Origin: Pseudomonas saliphila
Lineage (GTDB): Bacteria; Pseudomonadota; Gammaproteobacteria; Pseudomonadales; Pseudomonadaceae
Length of the DNA stretch: 64,000 bases
Direction: 5' to 3'
Assembly (NCBI RefSeq): GCF_008638345.1
Contig: NZ_VTVA01000005.1
Span: 165,368 to 229,367, forward strand
This document shows positions 9,598 to 19,329 of the stretch, one piece after another. Under the pieces are notes generated by a model that was not told where the DNA came from, did not search any database, and saw nothing but the letters and a program-made list of their open reading frames with translations. Within the stretch, counting starts at the first letter, position 1, and each line of letters begins with the position of its first letter. Made by a program: the position numbers and the translations under genes.

Positions 9598-10554
9598 ATG
9601 TATATCGATGGCGCGGATGCGCTGGTAAGGGTCACGCTGCAATCCCTTCTGGATGCTAGGCGGCATTGCCAGGAGCTGCCGCTGTTCAGTCGCCCGATGC
9701 GCACCAGTCGCCAGACCGGCCGCCAGTACTCGCGACTGCGCGGGCGGGGCATGGATTTCGATCAGGTAAGGGCCTATCAGCCCGGCGACGACATCCGCAC
9801 CATTGACTGGCGCGTCACCGCACGCACCCAGAAGGTCCACACCAAGGTATTCAACGAAGAACGCGAGCGCCCGGTGTTCATCATCTGCGAACAGAGCAGC
9901 CGCCTGTTTTTCGGCAGCCGTCACAGTATGAAGTCAGTGTTGGGCGCCGACGCCTGCGCCCTGATCGCCTGGACTGCGTTGTCGCATAATGACCGGGTGG
10001 GCGGCATGGTCTTCGCCGCAGACGCCTGCCATGAAGTGCGTCCGCGTCGCAGTCGCCAGGCCATCCTGCAGCTGTTTCGCCTGCTTCTGCAGGCCAACGA
10101 GCGCATTCCCGAGGCCACCGAGGCGCCAGCCGAAGCAACCGCCGAACCCTTGAACATGGCGCTGCGGCACAGCAGGGAGATCATCCGACCCGGCAGCATT
10201 CTTTATCTGCTCTGCGATCACAGTGCGATCGACAACATGAATCAGTCCCTGCTCGCCCCCCTCGCCGCCCACAACGACATTATTCTGCTGCCTTTGTTCG
10301 ACCCCCTGGATGCGGAGCTGCCCAAGGCGGGTATTCTGGACTTCATACAAGGTGAGCAACGCTTCAGCGTCGACACCGACAATCCCGCCGTGCGCGGCGC
10401 CTGGCAACAACAATTTGCCGACCAACAGCAAGCCTGGCAGCGCCTGGCCCGACGTTTACGCTGCAGCCTGAGCATGCTCGACAGCTCGCTGACAGCAGTC
10501 GAGCAACTGAGTCTTATGCTCGGTGCCCGCACTGGCCGCGCCCCCCGCCGATGA
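9598..10554 (+). CDS. DUF58 domain-containing protein
   Basis: 318 residues with the DUF58 core (DFDQVRAYQPGDDIRTIDWR), normally found immediately after moxR genes. The C-terminal half resembles a VWA fold without a clear metal-binding site. It is predicted cytosolic; there is no signal peptide. The ATG follows the moxR stop by two bases, and the end overlaps the next gene by four (ATGA), implying coupled translation. By family association it takes part in the MoxR/Bat stress-tolerance module; the biochemical role is unknown. Confidence 0.9.
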   Translation: MYIDGADALVRVTLQSLLDARRHCQELPLFSRPMRTSRQTGRQYSRLRGRGMDFDQVRAYQPGDDIRTIDWRVTARTQKVHTKVFNEERERPVFIICEQSSRLFFGSRHSMKSVLGADACALIAWTALSHNDRVGGMVFAADACHEVRPRRSRQAILQLFRLLLQANERIPEATEAPAEATAEPLNMALRHSREIIRPGSILYLLCDHSAIDNMNQSLLAPLAAHNDIILLPLFDPLDAELPKAGILDFIQGEQRFSVDTDNPAVRGAWQQQFADQQQAWQRLARRLRCSLSMLDSSLTAVEQLSLMLGARTGRAPRR

Positions 10555-11012
10555 GCAGCGAACTGAGCACCGCGCTGATCCATCCAGCGCCACCCTCACC
10601 CGTGTCCTGGTGGCCACCCGCCCCAGGCTGGTGGCTACTGTTGGGGCTGACACTGTTGTTGCTATTGCTTCTCCCCCGCGTGTTGCGCAGTGTTCAGCGC
10701 CGCCGACTGGCGCGCACCCGGGTGACTCAGGCCCTGCACGGGTTACCCGCTACGCTGCCGGATCGGGAATGGCTGGCAGCAGCCAACAAAACACTCAAGC
10801 GGTTACTCAAGCGCCAAGGGAATGACCGCGCCACACGCCTGTTCGGTGATGACTGGCTGGACTACCTCTGCGCCACCTATCCCGAACCCAACCGTCACAG
10901 CCTGCAGCCCCTGGCGGCCGATCTGTACCGCCCTGATGTAACACTGACAGCCGACCAGCGTCGGGCTCTGGAACACGAACTCAAGCGCTGGTTGCAGCAT
11001 AATCATGTTTGA
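10551..11012 (+). CDS. DUF4381 domain-containing membrane protein
   Basis: 153 residues; a proline/tryptophan-rich start, one strong membrane segment (about 25-44, leucine-rich), then a basic cytosolic tail. DUF4381 proteins occur at this exact position in moxR-bat operons. Overlaps the DUF58 gene by four bases and the next VWA gene by eight. Probably an inner-membrane scaffold for the VWA proteins; that role is inferred from context only. Confidence 0.87.
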   Translation: MSSELSTALIHPAPPSPVSWWPPAPGWWLLLGLTLLLLLLLPRVLRSVQRRRLARTRVTQALHGLPATLPDREWLAAANKTLKRLLKRQGNDRATRLFGDDWLDYLCATYPEPNRHSLQPLAADLYRPDVTLTADQRRALEHELKRWLQHNHV

Positions 11013-11997
11013 ATTTGACTGGCCGCTGCTATTTCTTCTGTTTCCACTGCCCTGGCTGATCCGGCGGTTCGCGCCACCAGCGGAAAATCGTCCGGCGGCA
11101 CTGCAGATCGCTTTCATGTCCAGACTGCGGGCGGTTCAGCCAGAGCCGGCCAAGCCTGGCGTCCGACGCACGCCCTGGGTCTTCCTGCTGATATGGCTGT
11201 TGATACTCAGCGCAGCCGCACGGCCCCAGCTGCTCGGCGATCCGTTACCCATGGAGGTCACCGGCCGCGACATGATGTTGGCCATCGACCTGTCCGGCAG
11301 TATGGAATTTCGCGACATGCAACTTGATGGAGAAGAGACAGACCGCCTGAGCCTGGTGCAACAGGTGATGGGACAGTTTATCCAGCGTCGTCATGGCGAC
11401 CGGCTGGGGCTTATTCTGTTTGGCTCCCAGGCGTTTGTTCAGGCACCCCTCACGCATGATCGGCGCAGCGTCCGGAAATGGCTGGATGAGTCCTTCATCG
11501 GACTCGCTGGTCGACAGACCGCCATTGGCGATGCCATTGGTCTGGCAATCAAGCGCCTGGAGCAGCAACCCGCCGAACGCCGCGTGCTGCTGTTGATCAC
11601 CGACGGTGCCAACAACGCCGGCCGGATCAGCGCAATCCAGGCCGCCAGACTCGCAGCCGAACGGCAAATCCGTATTTTTACCATCGGGATTGGTGCAGAG
11701 ACTGCGCCCATGCAGGGCGACACCAGCGAAGGGTTGTTCGCGGAACGCGACCCTTCGGTGGAGCTGGACGAAGGTACGCTCAAGGAAATCGCCCTGCTCA
11801 CCGGCGGCGAGTACTTTCGAGCCCGGGACAGCGAGAGCTTTGAACAGATCAACCAGCAACTGGATAGCCTGGAGCCCGCGCTGCATGAGGGACGCACGCT
11901 GCGTCAGAGCCTTCCGCTGTATCCCTGGCCGCTGGGGCTGGCGCTGATCCTCAGCATGGCCCTGACCGGCTGGTATCGGAGGTCAAATGTGGCTTGA
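11005..11997 (+). CDS. batA: BatA-like VWA domain membrane protein
   Basis: 330 residues: an N-terminal membrane segment, a second one near 57-72, a von Willebrand factor A domain, and a C-terminal membrane segment at about 308-325. The metal-ion site is intact (AIDLSGSM, D95-x-S97-x-S99), with a second acidic motif LITDGANNAG. This is the BatA arrangement, with the VWA domain facing the periplasm. BatA-E proteins are linked to aerotolerance and envelope stress in Bacteroides and Leptospira; here the role is inferred. Overlaps both neighbours. Confidence 0.9.
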   Translation: MFEFDWPLLFLLFPLPWLIRRFAPPAENRPAALQIAFMSRLRAVQPEPAKPGVRRTPWVFLLIWLLILSAAARPQLLGDPLPMEVTGRDMMLAIDLSGSMEFRDMQLDGEETDRLSLVQQVMGQFIQRRHGDRLGLILFGSQAFVQAPLTHDRRSVRKWLDESFIGLAGRQTAIGDAIGLAIKRLEQQPAERRVLLLITDGANNAGRISAIQAARLAAERQIRIFTIGIGAETAPMQGDTSEGLFAERDPSVELDEGTLKEIALLTGGEYFRARDSESFEQINQQLDSLEPALHEGRTLRQSLPLYPWPLGLALILSMALTGWYRRSNVA

Positions 11998-13801
11998 ATC
12001 GCTAGCCGGTTTCAGCTTTTCGCGGCCTGTCTGGCTGCTTGCGCTGCTCCCGGCGCTGGCGTTGTGCTGGCTGGCCTACCAGCACGCTCACCGAGGTTCG
12101 GGGTGGGAGTCGATACTGCCGTCGCATCTGCAACACTGGCTGTTGCGACGCCAACCCGGCAACGCCAATCGCAGCCGCTATCTGCTGCTGGCCGGCTGCT
12201 GGCTGGTGGCGATTCTCGCACTGGCCGGTCCGTCCCAGGAAGTCTCCGCGCCTGCCACATCCGCATCTCAGCCAACTGTACTGATCGTGCTGGATGTGTC
12301 GCACAACATGCTGTCCGACGATCTGCAGCCGACCCGCCTGATTCGCGCCAAGCGCAAGTTGCGCGACATCCTGGCCCTGCCCGATGACTACCAGGTGGGT
12401 CTGATTGCCTACGCCGGCAGCGCGCACCGGGTGACGCCCTTGAGCAACGATCCGGCAACGCTGACAAGTCTGTTGCAGGCCCTGGAGCCCGCGATCATGC
12501 CGTCCTCGGGGCGGGATCTGGATCAGGCCTTGACGCTGGCGCGCGATAGCATCAGCGAACTGCCGCGCAGCATCCGTGTACTGGTACTCACCAGCGGTGC
12601 AGACGAAACAGAACTTGCCGCCCTGGAGCAACATGCTGAGGCACTGGGCGCCCAGCTCGCCGTGCTGGGCGTGGGTACCGCCGAGGGCGCGCCAGTAGCA
12701 CTTGAGGAAGGCGGGTTCATGCGCGATGACCAGGGTCGCATACTGCTGCCACGGCTCAATGCCCGGGCGCTGGCGAGCACGGTTCGCCGGCATGGCGGTA
12801 GTTATCATGGGATGACGCTGGATGACCGCGATCTGCAGCGCGTGTTACCCACAGTCGGCCCAACCAGCCAGGCTAGCAGCGAGGCCGAGGACGGCGAAGC
12901 CATCCGATCGATCAGGGACTACGGCGCCTGGCTGGCGCTGTTACTGGTGCCGCTGGCGGCACTAGGCGCGCGGCGCGGTTGGCTAGGCCTGCTCGTATGC
13001 GCCGCATTGCTGCCGATGCCGGCCGACGCTGGCTGGGCGGACTATTGGCAGCGCCCGGATCAGCAAGGCGCAGCCTTGCTTGAACAGGATCAACCCCGAG
13101 CCGCAGCCGAGCGCTTTGAGGATCCCGCCTGGCGCGCCTGGGCGTGGTACCAGGCCGAGGATTACGCGCAGGCAGCCGACGCCTACGCTGAACAGCTGAA
13201 GCAGCGACCTGATGATGCCGACAGTTACTTCAACTATGGCACAGCGCTCGCCTTGAGCGGTCGCTATCCCGAGGCGCTGGAGGCGTTTGAACAGGCACTG
13301 ACGCGTAATCCTGAGCATCATCCGGCGCGCCACAACCGCGATCGGATCGAAGCCCTCCTCGAAGAACAAAAGCGCCAACAGGCTGAGCAGGACAAACAAA
13401 ACGCCGAAGCGGGCGACAACGCTGCGGAGACGGCCGACGCAACACCCGATCAGGTGTCGGGCGAAACACCGCCACCCTCACCCAGCGATACCGCATCCGA
13501 TCGCGAGCCGCAGAGCGTTGAGCCCGCACCCGGTTCCGATCCCGAAACTGACGTTGAAAATGGCGCGAGCGCCGCGCCTGATGCCGCGCCGGGAGCGTCG
13601 AGCCGTGCGGCACAGGGCAATCAGACAGATGCCGGCTCGCCCGACGACGCCAATGCTGCTGCAGACGCCTCCAGGGTGGTACACAATGAACAGCAGCAAG
13701 CGCTTGATCAGTGGCTCGAGGCGATCCCCGACGAGCCCGCTGAGCTGCTTCGGCGCAAGTTTCTGTATCAATACCAGCAGCGTAAGGAAGCGCAGCCGTG
13801 A
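11987..13801 (+). CDS. BatB/BatC-like VWA and TPR membrane protein
   Basis: 604 residues combining what are two genes elsewhere. Order: two membrane segments (about 13-31 and 65-80), a VWA domain, two further membrane segments (about 310-350), TPR repeats (about 360-450), then a long acidic Glu/Asp/Ala/Ser-rich tail and a short conserved end. The MIDAS is degenerate: DVSHN at 103-107 replaces DxSxS, so metal binding may be lost. Starts inside the batA end (11-bp overlap) and overlaps batD by four bases. Likely partner of the BatA homologue. Confidence 0.88.
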   Translation: MWLESLAGFSFSRPVWLLALLPALALCWLAYQHAHRGSGWESILPSHLQHWLLRRQPGNANRSRYLLLAGCWLVAILALAGPSQEVSAPATSASQPTVLIVLDVSHNMLSDDLQPTRLIRAKRKLRDILALPDDYQVGLIAYAGSAHRVTPLSNDPATLTSLLQALEPAIMPSSGRDLDQALTLARDSISELPRSIRVLVLTSGADETELAALEQHAEALGAQLAVLGVGTAEGAPVALEEGGFMRDDQGRILLPRLNARALASTVRRHGGSYHGMTLDDRDLQRVLPTVGPTSQASSEAEDGEAIRSIRDYGAWLALLLVPLAALGARRGWLGLLVCAALLPMPADAGWADYWQRPDQQGAALLEQDQPRAAAERFEDPAWRAWAWYQAEDYAQAADAYAEQLKQRPDDADSYFNYGTALALSGRYPEALEAFEQALTRNPEHHPARHNRDRIEALLEEQKRQQAEQDKQNAEAGDNAAETADATPDQVSGETPPPSPSDTASDREPQSVEPAPGSDPETDVENGASAAPDAAPGASSRAAQGNQTDAGSPDDANAAADASRVVHNEQQQALDQWLEAIPDEPAELLRRKFLYQYQQRKEAQP

Positions 13802-15465
13802 ACCGATTCATAATGTTGTTGGCGTTACTGATGATGCCGATGCTGGCGCAAGCCTCGCTGCTGGCCAGCGTTGATCGCACCCGGCTGGTCGAAGGCGATA
13901 CGCTGGAGTTGACGCTTGAAACGCCTCAGGCCAGCCGGTCCACGCGTCCGGACTTCAGCCCGCTGGAGGAGCACTTCCGGATCCAGGCAACGCGGCAGCT
14001 CAACCTGGTCAGCCAGGCCGACGGTAGCGCCCAGCGCACTACCCGCTGGGTGATCACCCTGCTGCCCAAACGCACCGGCTACGTGGCGATACCACCAATC
14101 AGGATTGGCGATCTGCAAAGCGAACCCATCGGGCTCCAGATCCTCACCAAGGCCCAGGCCGCCCAGGACACCGTCGCTCAGCTGGCACCCATTTTCATCG
14201 ACAGTGAAGTGGATGTGGAAAATCCCTACGTGCAGGCGCAGGTGCTGCTGACGCTGAAGGTTTATCATTCAGTCTCACTCTACGACGACTCGATCCTGAG
14301 TGGATTGGAGATCCCCGATGCACGGGTGGAGAGTCTGGGACCTGCACGCCAGTCCGAGCAGTTGATCAACGGCGTGCGGCACGGCGTCATCGAAGTCCGC
14401 TATGCCATCTATCCGCAGCAAAATGGCATCCTGGAAATCCCCTCGCAATTGTTCAGCGCCACCACCTTGCAGCCGGTCGATCCCTCCGCGCGGTTCTCGG
14501 CGCGTACCGGACGCCTGGTCCAGGTGCGCTCGCCGAGCATTATGCTGGACGTCCGGCCTGTGCCAGATGGCTATCCCTCGGGCGCGCCCTGGATTCCCGC
14601 CAGCGAACTCACCTTCACCGAACATTGGCAGCCGGACCCCGGCGTTGATCTGATCACCGGCGAACCCCTTACCCGCACCCTTACCATCGAAGCGCAAGGT
14701 CTGAGTGCCAGTCAGTTACCGATCATGCATAGCCTGGTGCCAGGCACCGAGAAACACCTGCGTCAGTACACTGATCAGCCCAAACTGGAAAACCAGACCA
14801 GCGACACCGGCATACGCGGCATCCGTCAGGACAGTGCTGCACTGATTGCCCAGACCGAAGGCGTCTTCCAGGTACCGGAGCTGCAATTGTATTGGTGGGA
14901 CACCATCGAGGACCGGCTGCGCACCGAGCGGCTGGACAGTGTGACCTTGAATGTCAGCGGCATGGACAATCTCACCCCATCGATCAGCGAGCCAGGCCTG
15001 ACACAAACAAACGTCAGCTCAGGCCCCGCCGTCTGGCCCTGGCAACTCGCAAGCCTGCTGCTGAGCATCGCGTTGAGCACCTGCCTGTTGCTGCTCTACC
15101 GCGCCCGACGCGCCTTGCGCGATAGCGAAGTGATCGAAGAAGAGGAAATCCTGGGCGAGGAGCATCAGGGCAATCCGCTGGGTGATCTACAGCTGGCCTG
15201 TCGTGGCAATCACCCAGCCGAAGCCCGCAAGGCGCTAGAAGCCTGGGCCCGGCAGCAACACAGCGAAGGCCTGATAGCCCTGACGCATCACAATCAGGAG
15301 TTGGCCGAGGCACTGGACGAGCTGAACGCCTGTCTGTTTGGCCAGACGGAAAGTCCCTGGCGTGGCAAGCCACTCTGGCGTGCGGTGCGCATGACCATTC
15401 AAAGCCGCCAGCGCGCAGCAGAAGCCCCCAGCGACCCGCTTGGTACGCTTTACCCCGACGTTTAA
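13798..15465 (+). CDS. batD: BatD family protein
   Basis: 555 residues with a signal peptide (hydrophobic to about residue 18, ALLMMPMLAQA), a large beta-rich periplasmic region of BatD type, a membrane segment near 408-428 and a cytosolic helical tail. BatD is the last member of the moxR-bat operon in pseudomonads and is thought to act in the envelope together with BatA/BatB. Start overlaps the previous gene by four bases. The transcript ends at the terminator beginning about 70 bp downstream. Confidence 0.88.
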   Translation: MNRFIMLLALLMMPMLAQASLLASVDRTRLVEGDTLELTLETPQASRSTRPDFSPLEEHFRIQATRQLNLVSQADGSAQRTTRWVITLLPKRTGYVAIPPIRIGDLQSEPIGLQILTKAQAAQDTVAQLAPIFIDSEVDVENPYVQAQVLLTLKVYHSVSLYDDSILSGLEIPDARVESLGPARQSEQLINGVRHGVIEVRYAIYPQQNGILEIPSQLFSATTLQPVDPSARFSARTGRLVQVRSPSIMLDVRPVPDGYPSGAPWIPASELTFTEHWQPDPGVDLITGEPLTRTLTIEAQGLSASQLPIMHSLVPGTEKHLRQYTDQPKLENQTSDTGIRGIRQDSAALIAQTEGVFQVPELQLYWWDTIEDRLRTERLDSVTLNVSGMDNLTPSISEPGLTQTNVSSGPAVWPWQLASLLLSIALSTCLLLLYRARRALRDSEVIEEEEILGEEHQGNPLGDLQLACRGNHPAEARKALEAWARQQHSEGLIALTHHNQELAEALDELNACLFGQTESPWRGKPLWRAVRMTIQSRQRAAEAPSDPLGTLYPDV

Positions 15466-15534
15466 CTCCTCGCCTCCTACCGGGAACCGCCTTCCTGCCC
15501 TTTGCGAAAATGCCCAGGGCGTTTCGCGCAGGCA

Positions 15535-15567
15535 TAAAAAAAGCCGCTCCCTGGGGAGCGGCTTTTG
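15535..15567. terminator. Bidirectional intrinsic terminator between batD and the MMPL gene
   Basis: A perfect 10-bp stem AAGCCGCTCC-ctgg-GGAGCGGCTT, with an A-run on the left and four T on the right. It serves the convergent bat operon on the plus strand and the MMPL gene on the minus strand; the minus-strand U-tract (seven U) is the stronger. Confidence 0.92.
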
Positions 15568-15581
15568 GTAGTGCAAGGTAA

Positions 15582-17936
15582 TTACTTACCGCGCAGCTTA
15601 TCCGGACGAATCAGGAAGCGTGCCAGCGCTGGCAACAGCCACAGGGCGCCGAACATGTTCCACAGGAACATGAAGGTCAGCAGAATACCCATGTCTGCCT
15701 GGAACTTGATCGCGGAGAAGATCCAGGTCGCTACACCGATGGCCAGAGTGAAGCCGGTGAACGTTACCGCCTTACCCGTGGTCTTTAGCGTCTCGTAGTA
15801 GGCTTCCTGCAGCGGCAGGCCCTGACGCAGATAGGTCTCCAGGCGACTATAGATATAGATGCCGTAGTCGACACCGATACCCACGCCCAGGGCGATCACC
15901 GGCAGCGTGGCGACTTTCACACCAATCCCCAGGAATGCCATCAGCGCGTTAGCCAGAACCGAGGTCAGCGCCAGCGGGATGATGATACAGAGCACCGCGC
16001 GGATCGAGCGGAAGGTAATCAGACACATCAGGATGACCACCACATACACAGTGATAAGCATCTTGGTTTGTGACTTCTCGATCACCTCGTTGGTGGCCGC
16101 TTCAATACCGGCGTTACCCGCCGCCAGCTTGAATTCCAGCTGGTCAGTGTTGTATTCCTCGGCGAAGGCTTCGACCTCGGCGGTAACCCGCTCAAGCGTA
16201 TCGGCCTTGTGGTCGTTGAGGAAGAGCATCACCGGAACCAGCGAGCACGCCGAGTTGAACATGCCCGAGGGTGCCCGGCTGATCGCGTTGTTCAGGTTGT
16301 CCTGGTTACGCGAGAGCGTTTGCCATTTCAGGCTGCCCTCGTTGTTACCCATGATCACCTGCTTGGCCACGCTCACCATGGACACAGCGGACTGTACGCC
16401 CGGCAAATTCACCATGCGCCATTCCAGCTGATCGATCGCATCCATGGTCTCGTAGGTCGAGCACATTTCAGGCGGTGTGCTGACCATGACGACCAGTACG
16501 TCCGAGCTGGTGGAATAGTTGCGGATGATGAAGTCGTTATCCAGGTTGTAGCGCGAGTCCGCACGCAGCTCCGGCGCACCCGGATCAAGGTCACCGATCT
16601 CGACCTTCTGACCATGGTAGATACCGAAACCGAAGCCCAGGATAGCCAGCACCACTGAAATCGGAGCAACGGTCGGGTGAGCGAACTTGGCGACCGTCAG
16701 CCACAACTTCTGTGGCCGCGATGCCATGTCACGGTTGCGTTGAATCGCCCGCTTGCTGATGCCGATGTAGGACATCAGCACGGGCAACAGGATCAGGTTG
16801 GTGAGAATGATGACCGCCACGCCGACCGAGGCAGCGATACCCAGCTCACGGATCACTTCGATCTGGATCAGCAGCAACGTGAGGAAGCCAACACCATCAG
16901 ACAGCAGCGCGACGATACCGGGGATGTACAGAGACCGGAAAGCACGGCGTGCCGCAGTCGGAGCATCGTCAGCCGTGGCATATTCGATGGCCATCCCGTT
17001 GATGATCTGCACACCGTGGGAAATACCGATGGCAAATACCAGGAACGGAACCAGGATCGAATAAGGGTCCAGACCGAAGCCCATGGTGCGCAACAGACCC
17101 AGCTGCCAGACCACCGCAATCACCGAGCAGATCAACGCAGTCAGCGAGCTTTTGATACAGCGGGTGAACATCAACAGCAACACGAAGGTGATGGCCAGCG
17201 CCGCGCCAAAGAACAGCAACACCTTGAGGATGCCTTCGATCAGGTCGCCTACCTTCTTGGCGAAGCCGACGATATGAACGCTGATGTTGGGATTTTCATT
17301 CTGGAACTCGCTACGGATTTTCTCTTCCAGCTGACGCGAGAAGTCGCCGTAGTCGAGGCGAATCTGCTCGCCCTGGTCTTCCGGGTTCGGATAGGTTTCC
17401 TGCAGCGGTACTTCAATGATGGTTGACTTGAAGTTGTTCGCCACCAGGCGACCGATCTCGCCAGACTTGAGGATGTTGGTCCGCAATTCCTCGAGGTCTT
17501 CCTCGGTCAGATAGGCCGGTCGATTGGCCACCGGACCACCATCGAAACCGTACTCGGTCACTTCCGTCCAACGCACGTTGGGCGTCCACAGCGAGCGCAT
17601 GCTGGAGCGGTCGACGCCGGGCAGGAAGAACACCTCGTCATTGATACGCTTGAGCGTCTCCATGTACTCGGTGGAGAAGATATCGCCATCTTCGATGGCC
17701 ACCGCGATACGGATCGAGTTGCCCAGATTGGCCATCTCGTCCTGATGCTCAATCATGTTGATGATGTAAGGGTGTTCGAGAGGAATCATCTTCTCGAAGC
17801 TGGTATCCGGCTTGACCTGCGCTGCCTGGTACCCCAACAACAGGGTCACCACTAAAAAGAACAGCAGAACGACCAGCCGATTATTGAAGATCAACCGCTC
17901 GATAAACGGAGCGGTTTCCTGATGATGTTTGGACAT
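15582..17936 (-). CDS. MMPL/RND family transporter
   Basis: 784 residues with the two-fold RND/MMPL plan: N-terminal helix (about 18-35), a periplasmic loop, five helices (about 230-400), a second loop, and five more helices to the end. It belongs to the short, SSD-like exporters (as in HpnN), not to the tripartite CusA/AcrB pumps. Strong AGGAGA ribosome site. It follows a YCF48/BNR gene by 24 bp. In Pseudomonas such pairs usually sit with DUF1302 and DUF1329 genes and are tied to export of hydrophobic or lipid compounds; those partners are absent here. Substrate unknown. Confidence 0.88.
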   Translation of the reverse strand: MSKHHQETAPFIERLIFNNRLVVLLFFLVVTLLLGYQAAQVKPDTSFEKMIPLEHPYIINMIEHQDEMANLGNSIRIAVAIEDGDIFSTEYMETLKRINDEVFFLPGVDRSSMRSLWTPNVRWTEVTEYGFDGGPVANRPAYLTEEDLEELRTNILKSGEIGRLVANNFKSTIIEVPLQETYPNPEDQGEQIRLDYGDFSRQLEEKIRSEFQNENPNISVHIVGFAKKVGDLIEGILKVLLFFGAALAITFVLLLMFTRCIKSSLTALICSVIAVVWQLGLLRTMGFGLDPYSILVPFLVFAIGISHGVQIINGMAIEYATADDAPTAARRAFRSLYIPGIVALLSDGVGFLTLLLIQIEVIRELGIAASVGVAVIILTNLILLPVLMSYIGISKRAIQRNRDMASRPQKLWLTVAKFAHPTVAPISVVLAILGFGFGIYHGQKVEIGDLDPGAPELRADSRYNLDNDFIIRNYSTSSDVLVVMVSTPPEMCSTYETMDAIDQLEWRMVNLPGVQSAVSMVSVAKQVIMGNNEGSLKWQTLSRNQDNLNNAISRAPSGMFNSACSLVPVMLFLNDHKADTLERVTAEVEAFAEEYNTDQLEFKLAAGNAGIEAATNEVIEKSQTKMLITVYVVVILMCLITFRSIRAVLCIIIPLALTSVLANALMAFLGIGVKVATLPVIALGVGIGVDYGIYIYSRLETYLRQGLPLQEAYYETLKTTGKAVTFTGFTLAIGVATWIFSAIKFQADMGILLTFMFLWNMFGALWLLPALARFLIRPDKLRGK

Positions 17937-17960
17937 CCAGTTTCTCCTGGCGTGTAATTA

Positions 17961-19139
17961 TTATTGGACCGCGGGCGTACCGGCCGCAGGGATGCTGTCA
18001 GCTGCAGAACCGTTCTGCGGCATGCCGGTTGAATCACCCTTCACTGCGCCACGTTGGCCAAGCAGCAAGAGATTGCCGTTATCCAGTACCGTGGCTGATG
18101 CCAGAGCAGCCCGGTCGGGACGGCTTACCACCGTGAAATTGCGGCCCTGATCGTCGCTGGTCACCACAAAGCCCCCGGTTCCCACGACGACGATTTTGCC
18201 ATCCTCGGAATAATCGCCGCCCGAGAGTGTGGCTTGCAGAGGACCATTGTGAGGTGTCATCAACGCGACCTCCTCCCAGGTATCGCCAAAATCTTCGGAA
18301 CGGAACATGTTGCCGCGTAGCCCCCAGGCCAGCACCACGTTCGGCTCGCCGGTACCGGACACGCCAAACAAAGAGCCGTCATAGGGCAGATCTTCGATGG
18401 TTTCCCAGGTATCGCCGAAATCAGGAGAACGGAACATCATGCCCAGCTCGCCCACCATGAACAGGCCAGTCTCGGGAATTTCCGCAATGGCGTTGTAGTG
18501 AAAGCCGTCCTCGTTGTCGATCTCGTAGGTCAGGTCGTCCCAGTTCTGGCCGCCATCATCAGTGCGTAGAAACAGGCCATAGGCACCCGCAGCAAAACCG
18601 GTGCGGGTATCCCTGAACCAGACGTCCATCAGGGGTTTTTCCAACAGACCGGGGCCATCAGGATCAACTTCGTGCTCCAGTTCCGGGTCACGGTACTGGA
18701 TGGTCCAGCTTTCCCCTGCATCACTGGTATGCAGAATCAGCGAGTCATGGCCCACCGCCCAGCCATGGGTGTCGTTGACAAAATCAACCGCCGTCAGCAA
18801 CTGCCGGGTAGGCACCGGGGCCTGCTGCCAGCTTTCGCCTTTGTCATCGGAATAGAGAATGTGACCGCGTGAGCCCACCGCCACCAGGCGATCACCCGCA
18901 CGATCTACGTCAAGGAGCAGCGCAGAGCTGGCCTTGGGAGAGATTACCGCTGCACTGGTTGCAGGTTCCTGCGCTTCCTGCGCTAGAGCAACTGGAGCCG
19001 AAATACTGGCGAGCACGACGGAGAGGCCCATGGCGGCCAATACCTGACGTGTTAATGATTGTTTGCCACCCGTGGCGAGCTGACCAGAAAAGCTGGTGAG
19101 ACGACAGGATGAAGCGCGCCGCTTAATGGGCTTACGCAT
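17961..19139 (-). CDS. YCF48/BNR-repeat periplasmic protein
   Basis: About 392 residues. Start chosen at ATG 19139 because a GGGGGA site precedes it; an earlier in-frame start would add 24 residues with no such site. A signal peptide ends at APVALA, after an unusually long basic N-region. The body has repeated beta-propeller signatures (SDDKGESW, TSDAGESW, TDDGGQNW, SPDFGDTW, SEDFGDTW), typical of YCF48/photosystem stability factor-like propellers. First gene of a two-gene operon with the MMPL exporter, suggesting a periplasmic partner or assembly factor for it. Confidence 0.88.
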   Translation of the reverse strand: MRKPIKRRASSCRLTSFSGQLATGGKQSLTRQVLAAMGLSVVLASISAPVALAQEAQEPATSAAVISPKASSALLLDVDRAGDRLVAVGSRGHILYSDDKGESWQQAPVPTRQLLTAVDFVNDTHGWAVGHDSLILHTSDAGESWTIQYRDPELEHEVDPDGPGLLEKPLMDVWFRDTRTGFAAGAYGLFLRTDDGGQNWDDLTYEIDNEDGFHYNAIAEIPETGLFMVGELGMMFRSPDFGDTWETIEDLPYDGSLFGVSGTGEPNVVLAWGLRGNMFRSEDFGDTWEEVALMTPHNGPLQATLSGGDYSEDGKIVVVGTGGFVVTSDDQGRNFTVVSRPDRAALASATVLDNGNLLLLGQRGAVKGDSTGMPQNGSAADSIPAAGTPAVQ

Positions 19140-19301
19140 ACCATTCCCCCTTATTCTTATAGGAACCCCTACCCAGATGGCAGGAGTCCTAATACTAACG
19201 GGGAATAACAAGCGGTAACAACGGCCCCTCCGTTATCTTTTGTTAATCACGGCAATGATGGGGTCCGTCTCACGATAAGGCAGAAGACAGGATTGCACGC
19301 C

Positions 19302-19317
19302 CGCCTCCGAAGAGGCG
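19302..19317. other. Hairpin between pepN and the YCF48 gene
   Basis: Perfect CGCCTC-cgaa-GAGGCG inverted repeat in the 190-bp gap between the end of pepN and the start of the YCF48 gene, directly downstream of the pepN stop at 19330. It lacks a T-tract on either strand, so I do not call it a terminator with confidence. The remaining gap holds the leader of the YCF48 gene. Confidence 0.3.
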
Positions 19318-19329
19318 AACGGGCTGGCT

